Shown in pieces: positions 43,437-51,845 of a stretch of 64,000 nt of DNA; the stretch's first letter is position 1, and every line of letters begins with the position of its first letter. Position numbers and translations under genes: made by a program. The notes beneath the pieces are model-generated. The model saw only the letters and a program-made list of their open reading frames with translations, made no database searches and had not been told where the DNA came from. The DNA lies in contig JAYZEZ010000006.1 in the NCBI GenBank assembly GCA_036337015.1, positions 1 through 64,000 of the forward strand. The letters are read 5' to 3'. The stretch is from Casp-alpha2 sp036337015 (GTDB taxonomy: Bacteria > Pseudomonadota > Alphaproteobacteria > Rhodospirillales > Casp-alpha2).

Positions 43437-44905
43437 AAATTCGTTTTTTGATGTTTATCGTTTTATCTCTTGTTATTTCTAACGTTGTTTGGGTTGCAAC
43501 TTCCTATCTTATTTATCCTGGCTATCTTGATCATGGAGAACCGGGTATGGCTTTAATTTCTTGGCGTCTCTTAGACCGTAACCCAGCCTATTTGGGTTTT
43601 GATTCCCCTACCCTAATTAGTAATGTTTATGGTCCCTTAACTTATTTGTCGCATGCATTGTCATTTTGGCTTTTTGAAGCAAAAATCCAATCTGGTAAAG
43701 TATTACCGTTTCTTTCGGTAATATTTATTCCGATATTCGTTTACCTATCGCATCGTCGTAAAGGTTCTGAGGTAGCTATAGGTGGTGCGATTCTTTCATC
43801 TGCTCTAATTCTTTTCTTTGTTCCATTCTCTATTTGGACTCGACCAGAGTCTCTCATGGCCTTGCTTGGTGTAATAGCTGTTTGGGCGAATAACGCTTCC
43901 GATCCTAGTAAACCTGAGTGGTTTAAATCTATTCTGATTGCTATCGCAGCTAGTATGGCTGTAGGGATGAAATTACATGCCGGTATATACTTTGCTCCAG
44001 TTGTTATTTTCCATTGCTTCAATGAAAATCGCGGAATTAAGACATTTTTTGTTATGGCATTGGTAGGTTTGTTCGTAGTATTTATACCTTTTCTATTCAC
44101 TGTTTTTCCAATTACGGATTTTTGGGCATGGATTTTTTATCACCTGAATAAAGAAAGCCCTTCACAATTTGTTTTTAAATATTTTCGATATGGACTGATA
44201 TTTTTAAGCCCTACCATCTTTTATATTGCTGTAAATTTATGGTCTAAAAAAAGTCATGATACTGGAGAGAAGCTTTATTTTTATCTTTTTATAGGTTGCC
44301 TGCTAGCCACTCTTTTTCCAGCTACAAAGGTCGGTGCAGGAATTTATTACTTTTTCCCTTTTTTAGCCGTTTTAATAGAGCAAATTTTGCGACATGCTGT
44401 TCAAATTAAGGAGCGTAAAAGCTTAATTTGGTGTCTATTTTCTCTATTAATAGCAATGCTTTTAATCATTAGTATTCCAACGCAAAAAAGGTTCTTTAGA
44501 GCGCTTCATTGGAATGAGGTTTCTGAAATAAAATATGAAATTCGTAAAATAATGACTGAATATTCTGGGCGTTCTATTGAAATGGGATTTGGAGATAATG
44601 TTAAAACATACCCTAGAACTTATTATAGAACTCTTTTGGTAATGGCTGGACATCCTTATACACTAGATGCTGCTCCAGCTATGGAAATGAATATGTGGAA
44701 GATCCCTTTAACAAAAAAATTGCTTTTTATGGTACAAAATTGCAATACCGACATTTGGCTAATTCCGAAAGATGAGGTGCCTTTTAAGATGATAGGTTAT
44801 TACGGTGCCCCTACTATAGACAAGGCTTTTAGAGAAGATTTTCTTGCTAGTTATAAAAAATTAAATTCTTTTAATTATTTTGATATTTGGACGTGTCAGA
44901 AATAA
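43433..44905 (+). CDS. Polytopic membrane glycosyltransferase-like protein
   Basis: The 490-residue inner-membrane protein has about ten hydrophobic helices. After the first helix a periplasmic loop contains DHGEPGMALISWRLL, placing acidic residues where ArnT/GT39/GT83-type enzymes bind polyprenyl-phosphate sugars. A soluble C-terminal domain (about 370-490) follows the membrane part. It probably transfers a sugar from a lipid carrier to a surface glycan. It is translationally coupled to the GT9 gene. Confidence 0.7.
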   Translation: MKIRFLMFIVLSLVISNVVWVATSYLIYPGYLDHGEPGMALISWRLLDRNPAYLGFDSPTLISNVYGPLTYLSHALSFWLFEAKIQSGKVLPFLSVIFIPIFVYLSHRRKGSEVAIGGAILSSALILFFVPFSIWTRPESLMALLGVIAVWANNASDPSKPEWFKSILIAIAASMAVGMKLHAGIYFAPVVIFHCFNENRGIKTFFVMALVGLFVVFIPFLFTVFPITDFWAWIFYHLNKESPSQFVFKYFRYGLIFLSPTIFYIAVNLWSKKSHDTGEKLYFYLFIGCLLATLFPATKVGAGIYYFFPFLAVLIEQILRHAVQIKERKSLIWCLFSLLIAMLLIISIPTQKRFFRALHWNEVSEIKYEIRKIMTEYSGRSIEMGFGDNVKTYPRTYYRTLLVMAGHPYTLDAAPAMEMNMWKIPLTKKLLFMVQNCNTDIWLIPKDEVPFKMIGYYGAPTIDKAFREDFLASYKKLNSFNYFDIWTCQK

Positions 44906-44962
44906 AACTATAAAACTGGTAATTAAACACCCATTTACAATTATCTTATACTGGGAAAAAGC

Positions 44963-46459
44963 ATGGAGTACGGTTGCACTGACCTTTTGCTAATTAATCC
45001 GGGTGGTCAGTACAAAGTTTATCAGAAACTAGCTGATAATTTAACGGCAGTAGAGCCCCCTCTCTGGTGTCGTTTAATTGCGGGTTATATTAGAGATAGA
45101 AACTTTACTGTTAAGATTATTGATTGCGAAGCAGAAAGTCTTGAAGCTTCCATGCTTGTTCAAAAAGTTGGGGCTATATCTCCTAAATTAATCGCAATGG
45201 TTATTTATGGGCATCAGCCTTCTGCCTCAACTCAGCAGATGGCCAGTGCTGGAGAAAAATGTCGGGCCATCAAAGAACAGTTTGAAAAAATTCCGATAAT
45301 CATGATTGGGGGGCACGTTTCTTCACTTCCCGAACGTACGTTGAAAGAGGAAACTGTAGACTTTGTCTGTAAAGGAGAAGGTCCGTTGACAATAGCACAG
45401 TTGCTTGAGGCTATTAAAAATCCGCTAGCTTGCAACCTCGAAGAAGTTCAGGGCTTAGTTTGGGAAAAAGAAGGTGAGTTTATTTCTAACACACCGGCTC
45501 CCCTAATTAAGGATCTAGATAATGAATTACACGGCAATGTTTGGGATCTCTTGCCTATGGATAAATATAGAGCGCATAATTGGCAGTGCTTTGGTGACCT
45601 TGATTCACGTCAATTTTATGCCTCGATTTATACATCTTTAGGATGCCCGTATAAATGTGTTTTTTGTTGTATCAATGCACCTTTTGAAACTAATGGTTAC
45701 CGTATGCGTTCACCTAAGGCTGTAGTGGATGAGATTGCATTATTACATGATAGTTATGGTGTTAAGACTTTAAAAATTGTAGATGAAATGTTTGTTCTTA
45801 ATGACCGTCATGTAAATGAAATTTGTGATTTATTGATTGCTCGAAATTATGACCTGAATATTTGGGCGTATGCGAGAGTTGACACTGTAAAATCAGAAAT
45901 TTTGTTTAAGCTTAAGAATGCTGGAATTCGTTGGCTTGCTTTAGGGATTGAATCAGGTTCAGCCCATGTTCGAGACGGTGCTGAAAAAGCATTTTCTCAA
46001 CAAGAAATTAAAGATATCGTGCATAAAATACAGCTAGCTGGTATTCAGGTTATTGGCAATTTCATTTTTGGATTGCCTGATGATGATTTTAGTACAATGA
46101 GAGAGACTTTAGATCTAGCAAAAGAACTAAATTGTGAATTTGTAAACTTTTATTCAGCCATGGCCTACCCCGGGTCACCTTTATACGACTTGGCACTAGA
46201 AGAAGGATTAGCCCTACCAGATCAATGGTCAGGTTTTTCACAACATAGTTTTGATTGTAATCCGCTGTCTACAAACTATCTTTCGTCATCTGAAGTGCTT
46301 GAATTCAGGGATAAAGCATTTGTTGAATATTTTTCTAATTCTCGGTATCTAGGAATGATAGCTCAAAAATTTGGTAAGGAAACTCGTTTACATATTGAAG
46401 GAATGGTTCAGCATCGTCTTAAAAGAAAAATTCTTGAAGAATTGGATGATGTAAAATGA
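44963..46459 (+). CDS. B12-binding-domain radical SAM protein
   Basis: The 498-residue protein has an N-terminal cobalamin-binding-type Rossmann domain (about 1-160, with MIGGHVSSLPE and CKGEG). It is followed by a radical SAM barrel with the cluster motif CPYKCVFC (Cys228, Cys232, Cys235) and the C-terminal region ending near residue 498. Relatives are methyltransferases at unactivated carbon or phosphorus, or other radical modifiers of lipids, sugars and cofactors. Overlap by four bases with a GHMP sugar kinase suggests a sugar substrate. The particular reaction is unknown. Confidence 0.85.
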   Translation: MEYGCTDLLLINPGGQYKVYQKLADNLTAVEPPLWCRLIAGYIRDRNFTVKIIDCEAESLEASMLVQKVGAISPKLIAMVIYGHQPSASTQQMASAGEKCRAIKEQFEKIPIIMIGGHVSSLPERTLKEETVDFVCKGEGPLTIAQLLEAIKNPLACNLEEVQGLVWEKEGEFISNTPAPLIKDLDNELHGNVWDLLPMDKYRAHNWQCFGDLDSRQFYASIYTSLGCPYKCVFCCINAPFETNGYRMRSPKAVVDEIALLHDSYGVKTLKIVDEMFVLNDRHVNEICDLLIARNYDLNIWAYARVDTVKSEILFKLKNAGIRWLALGIESGSAHVRDGAEKAFSQQEIKDIVHKIQLAGIQVIGNFIFGLPDDDFSTMRETLDLAKELNCEFVNFYSAMAYPGSPLYDLALEEGLALPDQWSGFSQHSFDCNPLSTNYLSSSEVLEFRDKAFVEYFSNSRYLGMIAQKFGKETRLHIEGMVQHRLKRKILEELDDVK

Positions 46460-47460
46460 TTATTAGTCGAACACCCTTCCGTGTGTCGCTATTCGGTGGT
46501 GGTTCAGATTATCCGAAATGGTACCGTGAAAATGGTGGAGCTGTTTTGGGTTTTTCCATAAACAAATATTGTTATATTTCTATTCGTCCATTACCTCCCT
46601 TTTTTGAGCATCGGCACCGAATTGTCTATTCTTCTGTTGAAAATGTTTCTGAGATCAACGAAATTAAGCATCCAGCCGTTAGAGCTGTTCTGCAAGATCA
46701 AAGGGTTGAAATTGGACTTGAAATTCATCATGACGGTGATCTTCCAGCACGTTCTGGTCTTGGCTCTTCTTCATCGTTTACCGTTGGACTACTGAATGCA
46801 CTTAATTCTTTACAAGGGGGTAATATTAAAAAACAAAAATTAGCTCATGAGGCCATTCGTATAGAACAACAAGTAATTGGTGAGGCTGTTGGTTCCCAAG
46901 ATCAAATTTGGGCAGCGTATGGTGGAATGAATCACATAGAATTTCAAAGAAACGGAGATTTTCAAGTTCATTCATTAAAGATAGAAAACGAGCGCCGACA
47001 AGAACTTCTTGATCATCTTCTTCTATTTTTTACAGGTTTTTCAAGGTTTGCTTCTGAAATAGCTCAGAAAAAAATCGATAATTTTAAAAACAGAACGCAA
47101 CATATATTAATGATGACTAGCCTTGTCGATGAGGCAATTAAGGTTATTAGTTCTGAAACAGATCCAATTGAGAAGATTGGTGACTTATTAAATCAAACTT
47201 GGCAATTAAAACGGGAACTAGCAGATACTGTTACAACGCCAGAAATTGATCAGATTTATGAGGCCGCTTTAGATGCAGGAGCGAAAGGTGGAAAATTATT
47301 GGGTGCAGGTGGAGGTGGGTTCTTTTTATTCTTTGTAGAGCCAAAAAAACATTCTGCGGTTAAAGACAGATTGAAAGATTTTGTACAAGTAGATTTTGGT
47401 ATTGATGAGGTTGGCTCGAAGATAGTCCTTTATGAGCCAGATGGACTTGAGAATTGTTAA
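46456..47460 (+). CDS. GHMP-family sugar kinase (HddA-like)
   Basis: The 334-residue kinase opens with RTPFRVSLFGGGSDYP, has the ATP loop PARSGLGSSSS (97-107) and the third motif KLLGAGGGGFFLFF. This pattern fits D-glycero-alpha-D-manno-heptose 7-phosphate kinases and fucose-type GHMP kinases used for nucleotide-activated sugars. A heptose substrate would suit the GT9 gene nearby, but the partner enzymes (isomerase, phosphatase, nucleotidyltransferase) are not in the window. It overlaps the radical SAM gene. Confidence 0.85.
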   Translation: MIISRTPFRVSLFGGGSDYPKWYRENGGAVLGFSINKYCYISIRPLPPFFEHRHRIVYSSVENVSEINEIKHPAVRAVLQDQRVEIGLEIHHDGDLPARSGLGSSSSFTVGLLNALNSLQGGNIKKQKLAHEAIRIEQQVIGEAVGSQDQIWAAYGGMNHIEFQRNGDFQVHSLKIENERRQELLDHLLLFFTGFSRFASEIAQKKIDNFKNRTQHILMMTSLVDEAIKVISSETDPIEKIGDLLNQTWQLKRELADTVTTPEIDQIYEAALDAGAKGGKLLGAGGGGFFLFFVEPKKHSAVKDRLKDFVQVDFGIDEVGSKIVLYEPDGLENC

Positions 47461-47493
47461 AGTTCATAGAAAAATTTTAAGGGGTAATTCAGG

Positions 47494-48420
47494 ATGATTT
47501 CTGTAATTTTGTCATTTCTTAATGAAGAAGAGGTTCTGCCGGAATTAATCAGACGTGTTTCTAATGTTTTGTCTAATGAACCAGAAGATTATGAAATAAT
47601 ATTTGTTAATGACAATTCTACAGATACATCACTTGAACTACTATTAGAGGCAAGGGTTAAAAATCCACGAATTAAAATAATCAACACTTCGCGAAGATTT
47701 GGGATGGTTGAATGTATTATAGCCGGAATCGAGTATGCTAAGGGAGATGCGATAGTCTATCTTGATACGGATCTGCAAGATCCTCCCGAAGTAATTCCAA
47801 GGTTACTTGAAAAGTGGCGAAATGGTGCTGACGTAGTATATACAATTCGAACTAAACGTGATGGTGAGAATCCAATTAAGATGTGGCTAACGAGACTGGC
47901 ATATAAAGTCATTGGTTTAGTTTCTGAAATTGATCTACCTGTAGATTCTGGAAACTTTAGACTGATTAATCGGAAAATTCGCAAGCAATTACTTCAGCTT
48001 AACGAGGTTGAGCCCTATCTTAGGGGGCTTGTTAGGTGGATAGGTTTTAGGCAAGAGGCTGTTTACTATGAAAGAGAAGCTCGGTTTGCAGGTAGCTGTC
48101 ATGTTCCACTTTTTGGCACTGGGCCGGCGAAGGAGTTTATGGCTGGTTTGACTACTTTTTCTGTAGTTCCAATATTTTTAATTTTAATTTTCGGATTAAT
48201 TGGTAGCATCCTATCGTTTGTATCTTTGATTGTAATTCTTTTAAGCGGGATTGCTGGGGGTGTAAATGGAACAGTATCAATGATATTATTTTTTGTTTTA
48301 CTTTGGAGCTTTCTTTTATTCTCTATTGGTTTCGTTGGAGTTTATGTTACGCGAATATATAAAGATGTTAGAGGACGTCCTCGATACATAATCAGGGACA
48401 CTATTGGCTTTGACAATTAA
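47494..48420 (+). CDS. Polyprenyl-phosphate glycosyltransferase, GT2 (GtrB/DPM1-like)
   Basis: The 308-residue protein opens VILSFLNEEEVLPELIRRV, with IIFVNDNSTDTS and the metal motif DTDLQDPPE (YLDTDLQDPPEVIP) that marks dolichol/undecaprenyl-phosphate sugar transferases. Two C-terminal membrane helices (about 225-250 and 262-287) anchor it. It would load a sugar on undecaprenyl phosphate as the donor for a periplasmic transferase such as the polytopic protein encoded 2.6 kb upstream. It is the last gene of the plus-strand cluster. Confidence 0.92.
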   Translation: MISVILSFLNEEEVLPELIRRVSNVLSNEPEDYEIIFVNDNSTDTSLELLLEARVKNPRIKIINTSRRFGMVECIIAGIEYAKGDAIVYLDTDLQDPPEVIPRLLEKWRNGADVVYTIRTKRDGENPIKMWLTRLAYKVIGLVSEIDLPVDSGNFRLINRKIRKQLLQLNEVEPYLRGLVRWIGFRQEAVYYEREARFAGSCHVPLFGTGPAKEFMAGLTTFSVVPIFLILIFGLIGSILSFVSLIVILLSGIAGGVNGTVSMILFFVLLWSFLLFSIGFVGVYVTRIYKDVRGRPRYIIRDTIGFDN

Positions 48421-48432
48421 AATCTAATCTGT

Positions 48433-48449
48433 AAGACCATCTGGGTCTT
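48433..48449. terminator. Small hairpin between convergent genes
   Basis: Arms AAGACC (48433-48438) and GGTCTT (48444-48449) form a 6-bp stem around a 5-base loop, between the GT2 stop and the hflX stop. A diffuse T-rich stretch follows on the plus strand, but no clean T-run. It may serve as a weak terminator for the plus-strand glycan operon. Position and symmetry support it; strength does not. Confidence 0.35.
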
Positions 48450-48465
48450 GGCTTGTTAATAGTTT

Positions 48466-49836
48466 TTATAATTCTTTATTGCGATGCTTAAAACGCTCTA
48501 AGTCATTCTCATTAATGCGAAATTTTACATGCATGCCTTTTTCATCATCGCGACGTTCCAAAATTTCACTGTGATCGTAAAGCCATGATAATGAGGCACC
48601 ATCACTGTATGGTATCGAAAAACTAACAATCTGAAAATTTTCAATAATACTTGAATTAATAGTTTTCATTAAGCTGTCACAGCCGAATCCTGTAACAGCT
48701 GAAACTAGGATATTTGGCAAGTTACTGCGGGAAGTTTGATTGGTAAGAACTTCAATCTGCTTATCTGAAAGAAGATCAATTTTATTTTGTACTTCTATTA
48801 TAGATTTTTCAGTCGATTCTTCTATGCCTAAATCTTTCAAAACTGCTAATACATCTAATTTTTGAATTTCTGTATCAACATGGGCAGCATCGCGAACGTG
48901 AATTATTATGTCTGCTTCGATAACTTCTTCTAGTGTCGCATGGAAAGCATTAATTAACTCGTGTGGTAATTGTGAGATAAAACCCACTGTATCAGAAATG
49001 ATCAATTTTTCACCAGATGGAACTTTGATACTTCGCATAGTTGGATCTAAGGTTGCAAAAAGTTGATTTTTCGCTTTGACTTTTGATTTAGTTAGTCGAT
49101 TAAACAAGGTTGATTTACCTGCATTAGTGTATCCAATAAGTGCAACTATTGGGTATGGTATCTTTTTCCTTGCTTTGCGGTGTATAAGGCGTGTTCGCTT
49201 AACATCTTTAAGTTCTTTCTTGAGACGAGTGATCCGTTTCCCAATTTGACGACGGTCAGTTTCTATTTGCGTTTCACCGGGGCCACCCATAAAACCTGAA
49301 CCACCTCTTTGGCGTTCAAGATGTGTCCAACTCCTAACAAGGCGACTACGTTGGTACTCTAATGAAGCTAGTTCAACTTGCAGTCTCCCTTCATGAGTAC
49401 GAGCGCGCTCGCCAAAAATCTCTATTATTAATCCAGTTCTATCAATTACTTTACATTTCCAGGCTCTCTCGAGATTGCGTTGTTGTACTGGTGTTAAAGT
49501 AGAATCAATTATTACAATTGAAATAACAGAATTGGTAAAGATGGTTCCATTGTTAGGATGCAAATTATCTATCTGTTCACCTAATCGCTTGATTGTGCCA
49601 GTTCCAAATAAGGTTGCTGGTCTCGGACTGTTTATTGTAACAGTTTCTTTAAAAATTACTTTCAGATTTATTGCTTTTGCCAATCCAACGGCTTCATTAA
49701 GAAGCTGTTTTTCTCTTTGTAAATTTGAGGATGTTGTTGATGATTTCAGAAATGGGTGAATTACAGCACACATATACTCTGCCCCATTAGTTTCATCAAT
49801 TGGGGTTTGATTTTTGGATTTTTCTATGTCCTGCAA
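48466..49836 (-). CDS. hflX: GTPase HflX
   Basis: The 456-residue protein has an N-terminal HflX domain (FGTGTIKRLGEQI; RTGLIIEIFGERARTHEGRLQVELA), a Gly-rich linker (RQRGGSGFMGGPGETQIE), then the G domain with GYTNAGKST, DTVGF and QNKIDL. HflX splits stalled ribosomes after stress. It follows hfq by 19 bases, the widespread hfq-hflX pair. Confidence 0.94.
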   Translation of the reverse strand: MQDIEKSKNQTPIDETNGAEYMCAVIHPFLKSSTTSSNLQREKQLLNEAVGLAKAINLKVIFKETVTINSPRPATLFGTGTIKRLGEQIDNLHPNNGTIFTNSVISIVIIDSTLTPVQQRNLERAWKCKVIDRTGLIIEIFGERARTHEGRLQVELASLEYQRSRLVRSWTHLERQRGGSGFMGGPGETQIETDRRQIGKRITRLKKELKDVKRTRLIHRKARKKIPYPIVALIGYTNAGKSTLFNRLTKSKVKAKNQLFATLDPTMRSIKVPSGEKLIISDTVGFISQLPHELINAFHATLEEVIEADIIIHVRDAAHVDTEIQKLDVLAVLKDLGIEESTEKSIIEVQNKIDLLSDKQIEVLTNQTSRSNLPNILVSAVTGFGCDSLMKTINSSIIENFQIVSFSIPYSDGASLSWLYDHSEILERRDDEKGMHVKFRINENDLERFKHRNKEL

Positions 49837-49855
49837 ATAGTTGGTCGTGTAAATT

Positions 49856-50134
49856 TTAGTCTTCTGCCTCTATTTCGTCTATATCATCACTATTTTCTGG
49901 TTCAAAAAGTTGTACCGGTGCGGATGGCATCACTGTTGAAATTGCGTGCTTGTAGACTAGCTGAGTATGTCCGTCACGGCGGAGTAAAACTGAGAAATTA
50001 TCGAACCAAGTTACAATTCCTTGAAGTTTTACGCCGTTAACAAGAAAGATTGTAACTGGTGTTTTCTGTTTTCTAATATAGTTAAGAAATACATCTTGTA
50101 CGTTTTGTGTTTTATCGGACGACATATTTGTCAC
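49856..50134 (-). CDS. hfq: RNA chaperone Hfq
   Basis: This 92-residue protein carries the Sm1 motif (QDVFLNYIRKQKTPVTIFLVNGVKLQGIVTWFDNFSVLL) and Sm2 with the RNA-binding YKHAIS (residues ~62-67), then a short acidic tail. It binds small RNAs and mRNAs. A very strong ribosome-binding site (AAGGGGGTGAC) precedes the ATG. The 130 bases upstream probably hold its own promoter. Confidence 0.97.
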   Translation of the reverse strand: MTNMSSDKTQNVQDVFLNYIRKQKTPVTIFLVNGVKLQGIVTWFDNFSVLLRRDGHTQLVYKHAISTVMPSAPVQLFEPENSDDIDEIEAED

Positions 50135-50264
50135 CCCCTTTTAAAAATCCAAAGAATCATACCGTAGATTTTTGGATGCTTCCTGGTTTAATTTTTTAAC
50201 GTAATTTATTTTACTCCTCAATCTCCCTATATTTTTTGAGAAAGTATTTCATTATAGAATAATC

Positions 50265-50999
50265 TTACAGATTAATTACAAACTTGCAAAGTGCATCACA
50301 ATTTTCAAAATATCCAGTAGGAGGATAATCATCCATTTCTCCCAGCTCAGGCGGGGATTCCCTGACTAAAATTGGTGTTATCCCCGCATTGTGAGCGCAT
50401 TCTAAATCTATGCTTGCGTCTCCTACAAACCAGACACTTTTTCCCCTCTTAATGCCACTTGATTTTAACGCCATATCTACTGTTTGTGGATCTGGCTTAT
50501 CTTTTTTAGCATCTAAAGCACCAACTAATGTATCAAAATAATGGTTCCAATCCAAGTGACTCACTTCACTTCGAAGATATTCACCATTCTTATTACTAAC
50601 AACGCTGAGATTGATTCTTGCCTTTGTAAGGGATTTCAAGAGATTTTCAGCACCTGCTAAAGGACAAAGTTTTTTTACGTGGATATCCGCATAACGTTGG
50701 TAGAAAATTTTACCAGCTTCACGCCAGTCATTGCCGAATAAATCAGGAAAACTATCGCGCATTGACTTTGCGACACGGATTTTAACCTCGTCTAAAGTCC
50801 ATAGCGGTAAATTGAAAGCCTTAAAAGTTGTGTTTAAAGCATCTAGTATTGTGGGCCAAGAATCTATAAGTGTATTGTCCCAATCAAATATTATTGCATT
50901 GGGTTTAATCCTTGATTCCAAATAATTTTTTTTCAAGAGAATTGATTTCAAATAGTTAATTCCATGTATTTGTTTTTTGAGGACCACCTTTGACTTCAA
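50265..50999 (-). CDS. HAD-family hydrolase (phosphoglycolate phosphatase-like)
   Basis: The HAD phosphatase is up to 244 residues. Motif I reads FDWDNTLIDS, motif II is SVVSNKNG, and motif III/IV are KPDPQ and FVGDASIDLECA. The cap-1 helical domain lies between motifs I and II. The substrate may be phosphoglycolate or a related phosphoester. The 5' end overlaps the aminotransferase gene by 44 bases if the first ATG is used; a TTG at 50951 would nearly avoid overlap, so the start is uncertain. Confidence 0.82.
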   Translation of the reverse strand: MKSKVVLKKQIHGINYLKSILLKKNYLESRIKPNAIIFDWDNTLIDSWPTILDALNTTFKAFNLPLWTLDEVKIRVAKSMRDSFPDLFGNDWREAGKIFYQRYADIHVKKLCPLAGAENLLKSLTKARINLSVVSNKNGEYLRSEVSHLDWNHYFDTLVGALDAKKDKPDPQTVDMALKSSGIKRGKSVWFVGDASIDLECAHNAGITPILVRESPPELGEMDDYPPTGYFENCDALCKFVINL

Positions 51000-51837
51000 T
51001 AAACTCGATATAAAGATCTAATATACTGCTTGTCAATTCACCGGCGTGACCATTGCCAATAATTTTTCCATCAACTTTAGTTACAGCTGTAATATGTGAT
51101 GATGAACTAGTAATAAAAGCTTCCTTGGCTAAAATTGCCTCATCTATCGAAAATGGCCGCTCTATGATGTTTATTCCTGATTTAACAGATGCCTCTAATA
51201 CGGATAGACGGGTGATGCCATTAAGGATAGCATTGCTGGCATCATGTGTTACTAGATCTCCATCTTTTGTCACAATCCAGGCATTTGATGATGTGCCTTC
51301 TGTTACCATTCCACTTTCATCGATTAGCCAAGCTTCATGGGCACCTGCTTCGAGGGCTTTTTGTTTGCCAAGAACGTTTGGCAATAAAGAGATAGACTTA
51401 ATATCACGGCGTTTCCACCGGATGTCTTGAAGCGTAATTATTTCAACTCCTTTTAATAAAGAATTTTTATCTAAAGGAGCAGTCTTACGAGCTGTAAGTA
51501 CTAGGCTACTCTCTATTAATTCTGGAAAAGAATGATTCCTCTTTGCGACACCGCGAGTAATTTGTAGATAAATTATGCCACTGATTACTCTATTTCGTCT
51601 TGCAATCTCACGACATATGACTCTCAGTGCTTGACGTGATACAGGCCAACTGATTTTTAATTCTTCCAAAGAATGTGTCAGCCTGTCGAGGTGTGCTTTT
51701 TCACCAATTAATTGACCTTGATGGATTGTAAATACTTCATAAACTCCATCTGCAAATTGGTAACCGCGATCTTCTATGTGTACCGCTGCTTCACGGTGGG
51801 GTAAATATTGGCCGTTAACGTAGGCAATTCTCGACAT
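50956..51837 (-). CDS. dat: D-amino-acid aminotransferase
   Basis: This 293-residue fold-type IV PLP enzyme begins RIAYVNGQYLPHREAAVHIEDRGYQFADGVYEV and has cofactor-binding EGTSSNAW and the C-terminal TAVTKVDGK. These match D-alanine/D-amino-acid transaminases. A branched-chain or aminodeoxychorismate-type role is less likely. It lies eight bases after trkA in the ntr operon, a common alphaproteobacterial order. Confidence 0.86.
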   Translation of the reverse strand: MSRIAYVNGQYLPHREAAVHIEDRGYQFADGVYEVFTIHQGQLIGEKAHLDRLTHSLEELKISWPVSRQALRVICREIARRNRVISGIIYLQITRGVAKRNHSFPELIESSLVLTARKTAPLDKNSLLKGVEIITLQDIRWKRRDIKSISLLPNVLGKQKALEAGAHEAWLIDESGMVTEGTSSNAWIVTKDGDLVTHDASNAILNGITRLSVLEASVKSGINIIERPFSIDEAILAKEAFITSSSSHITAVTKVDGKIIGNGHAGELTSSILDLYIEFIEVKGGPQKTNTWN

Positions 51838-51845
51838 ATTTTTAC

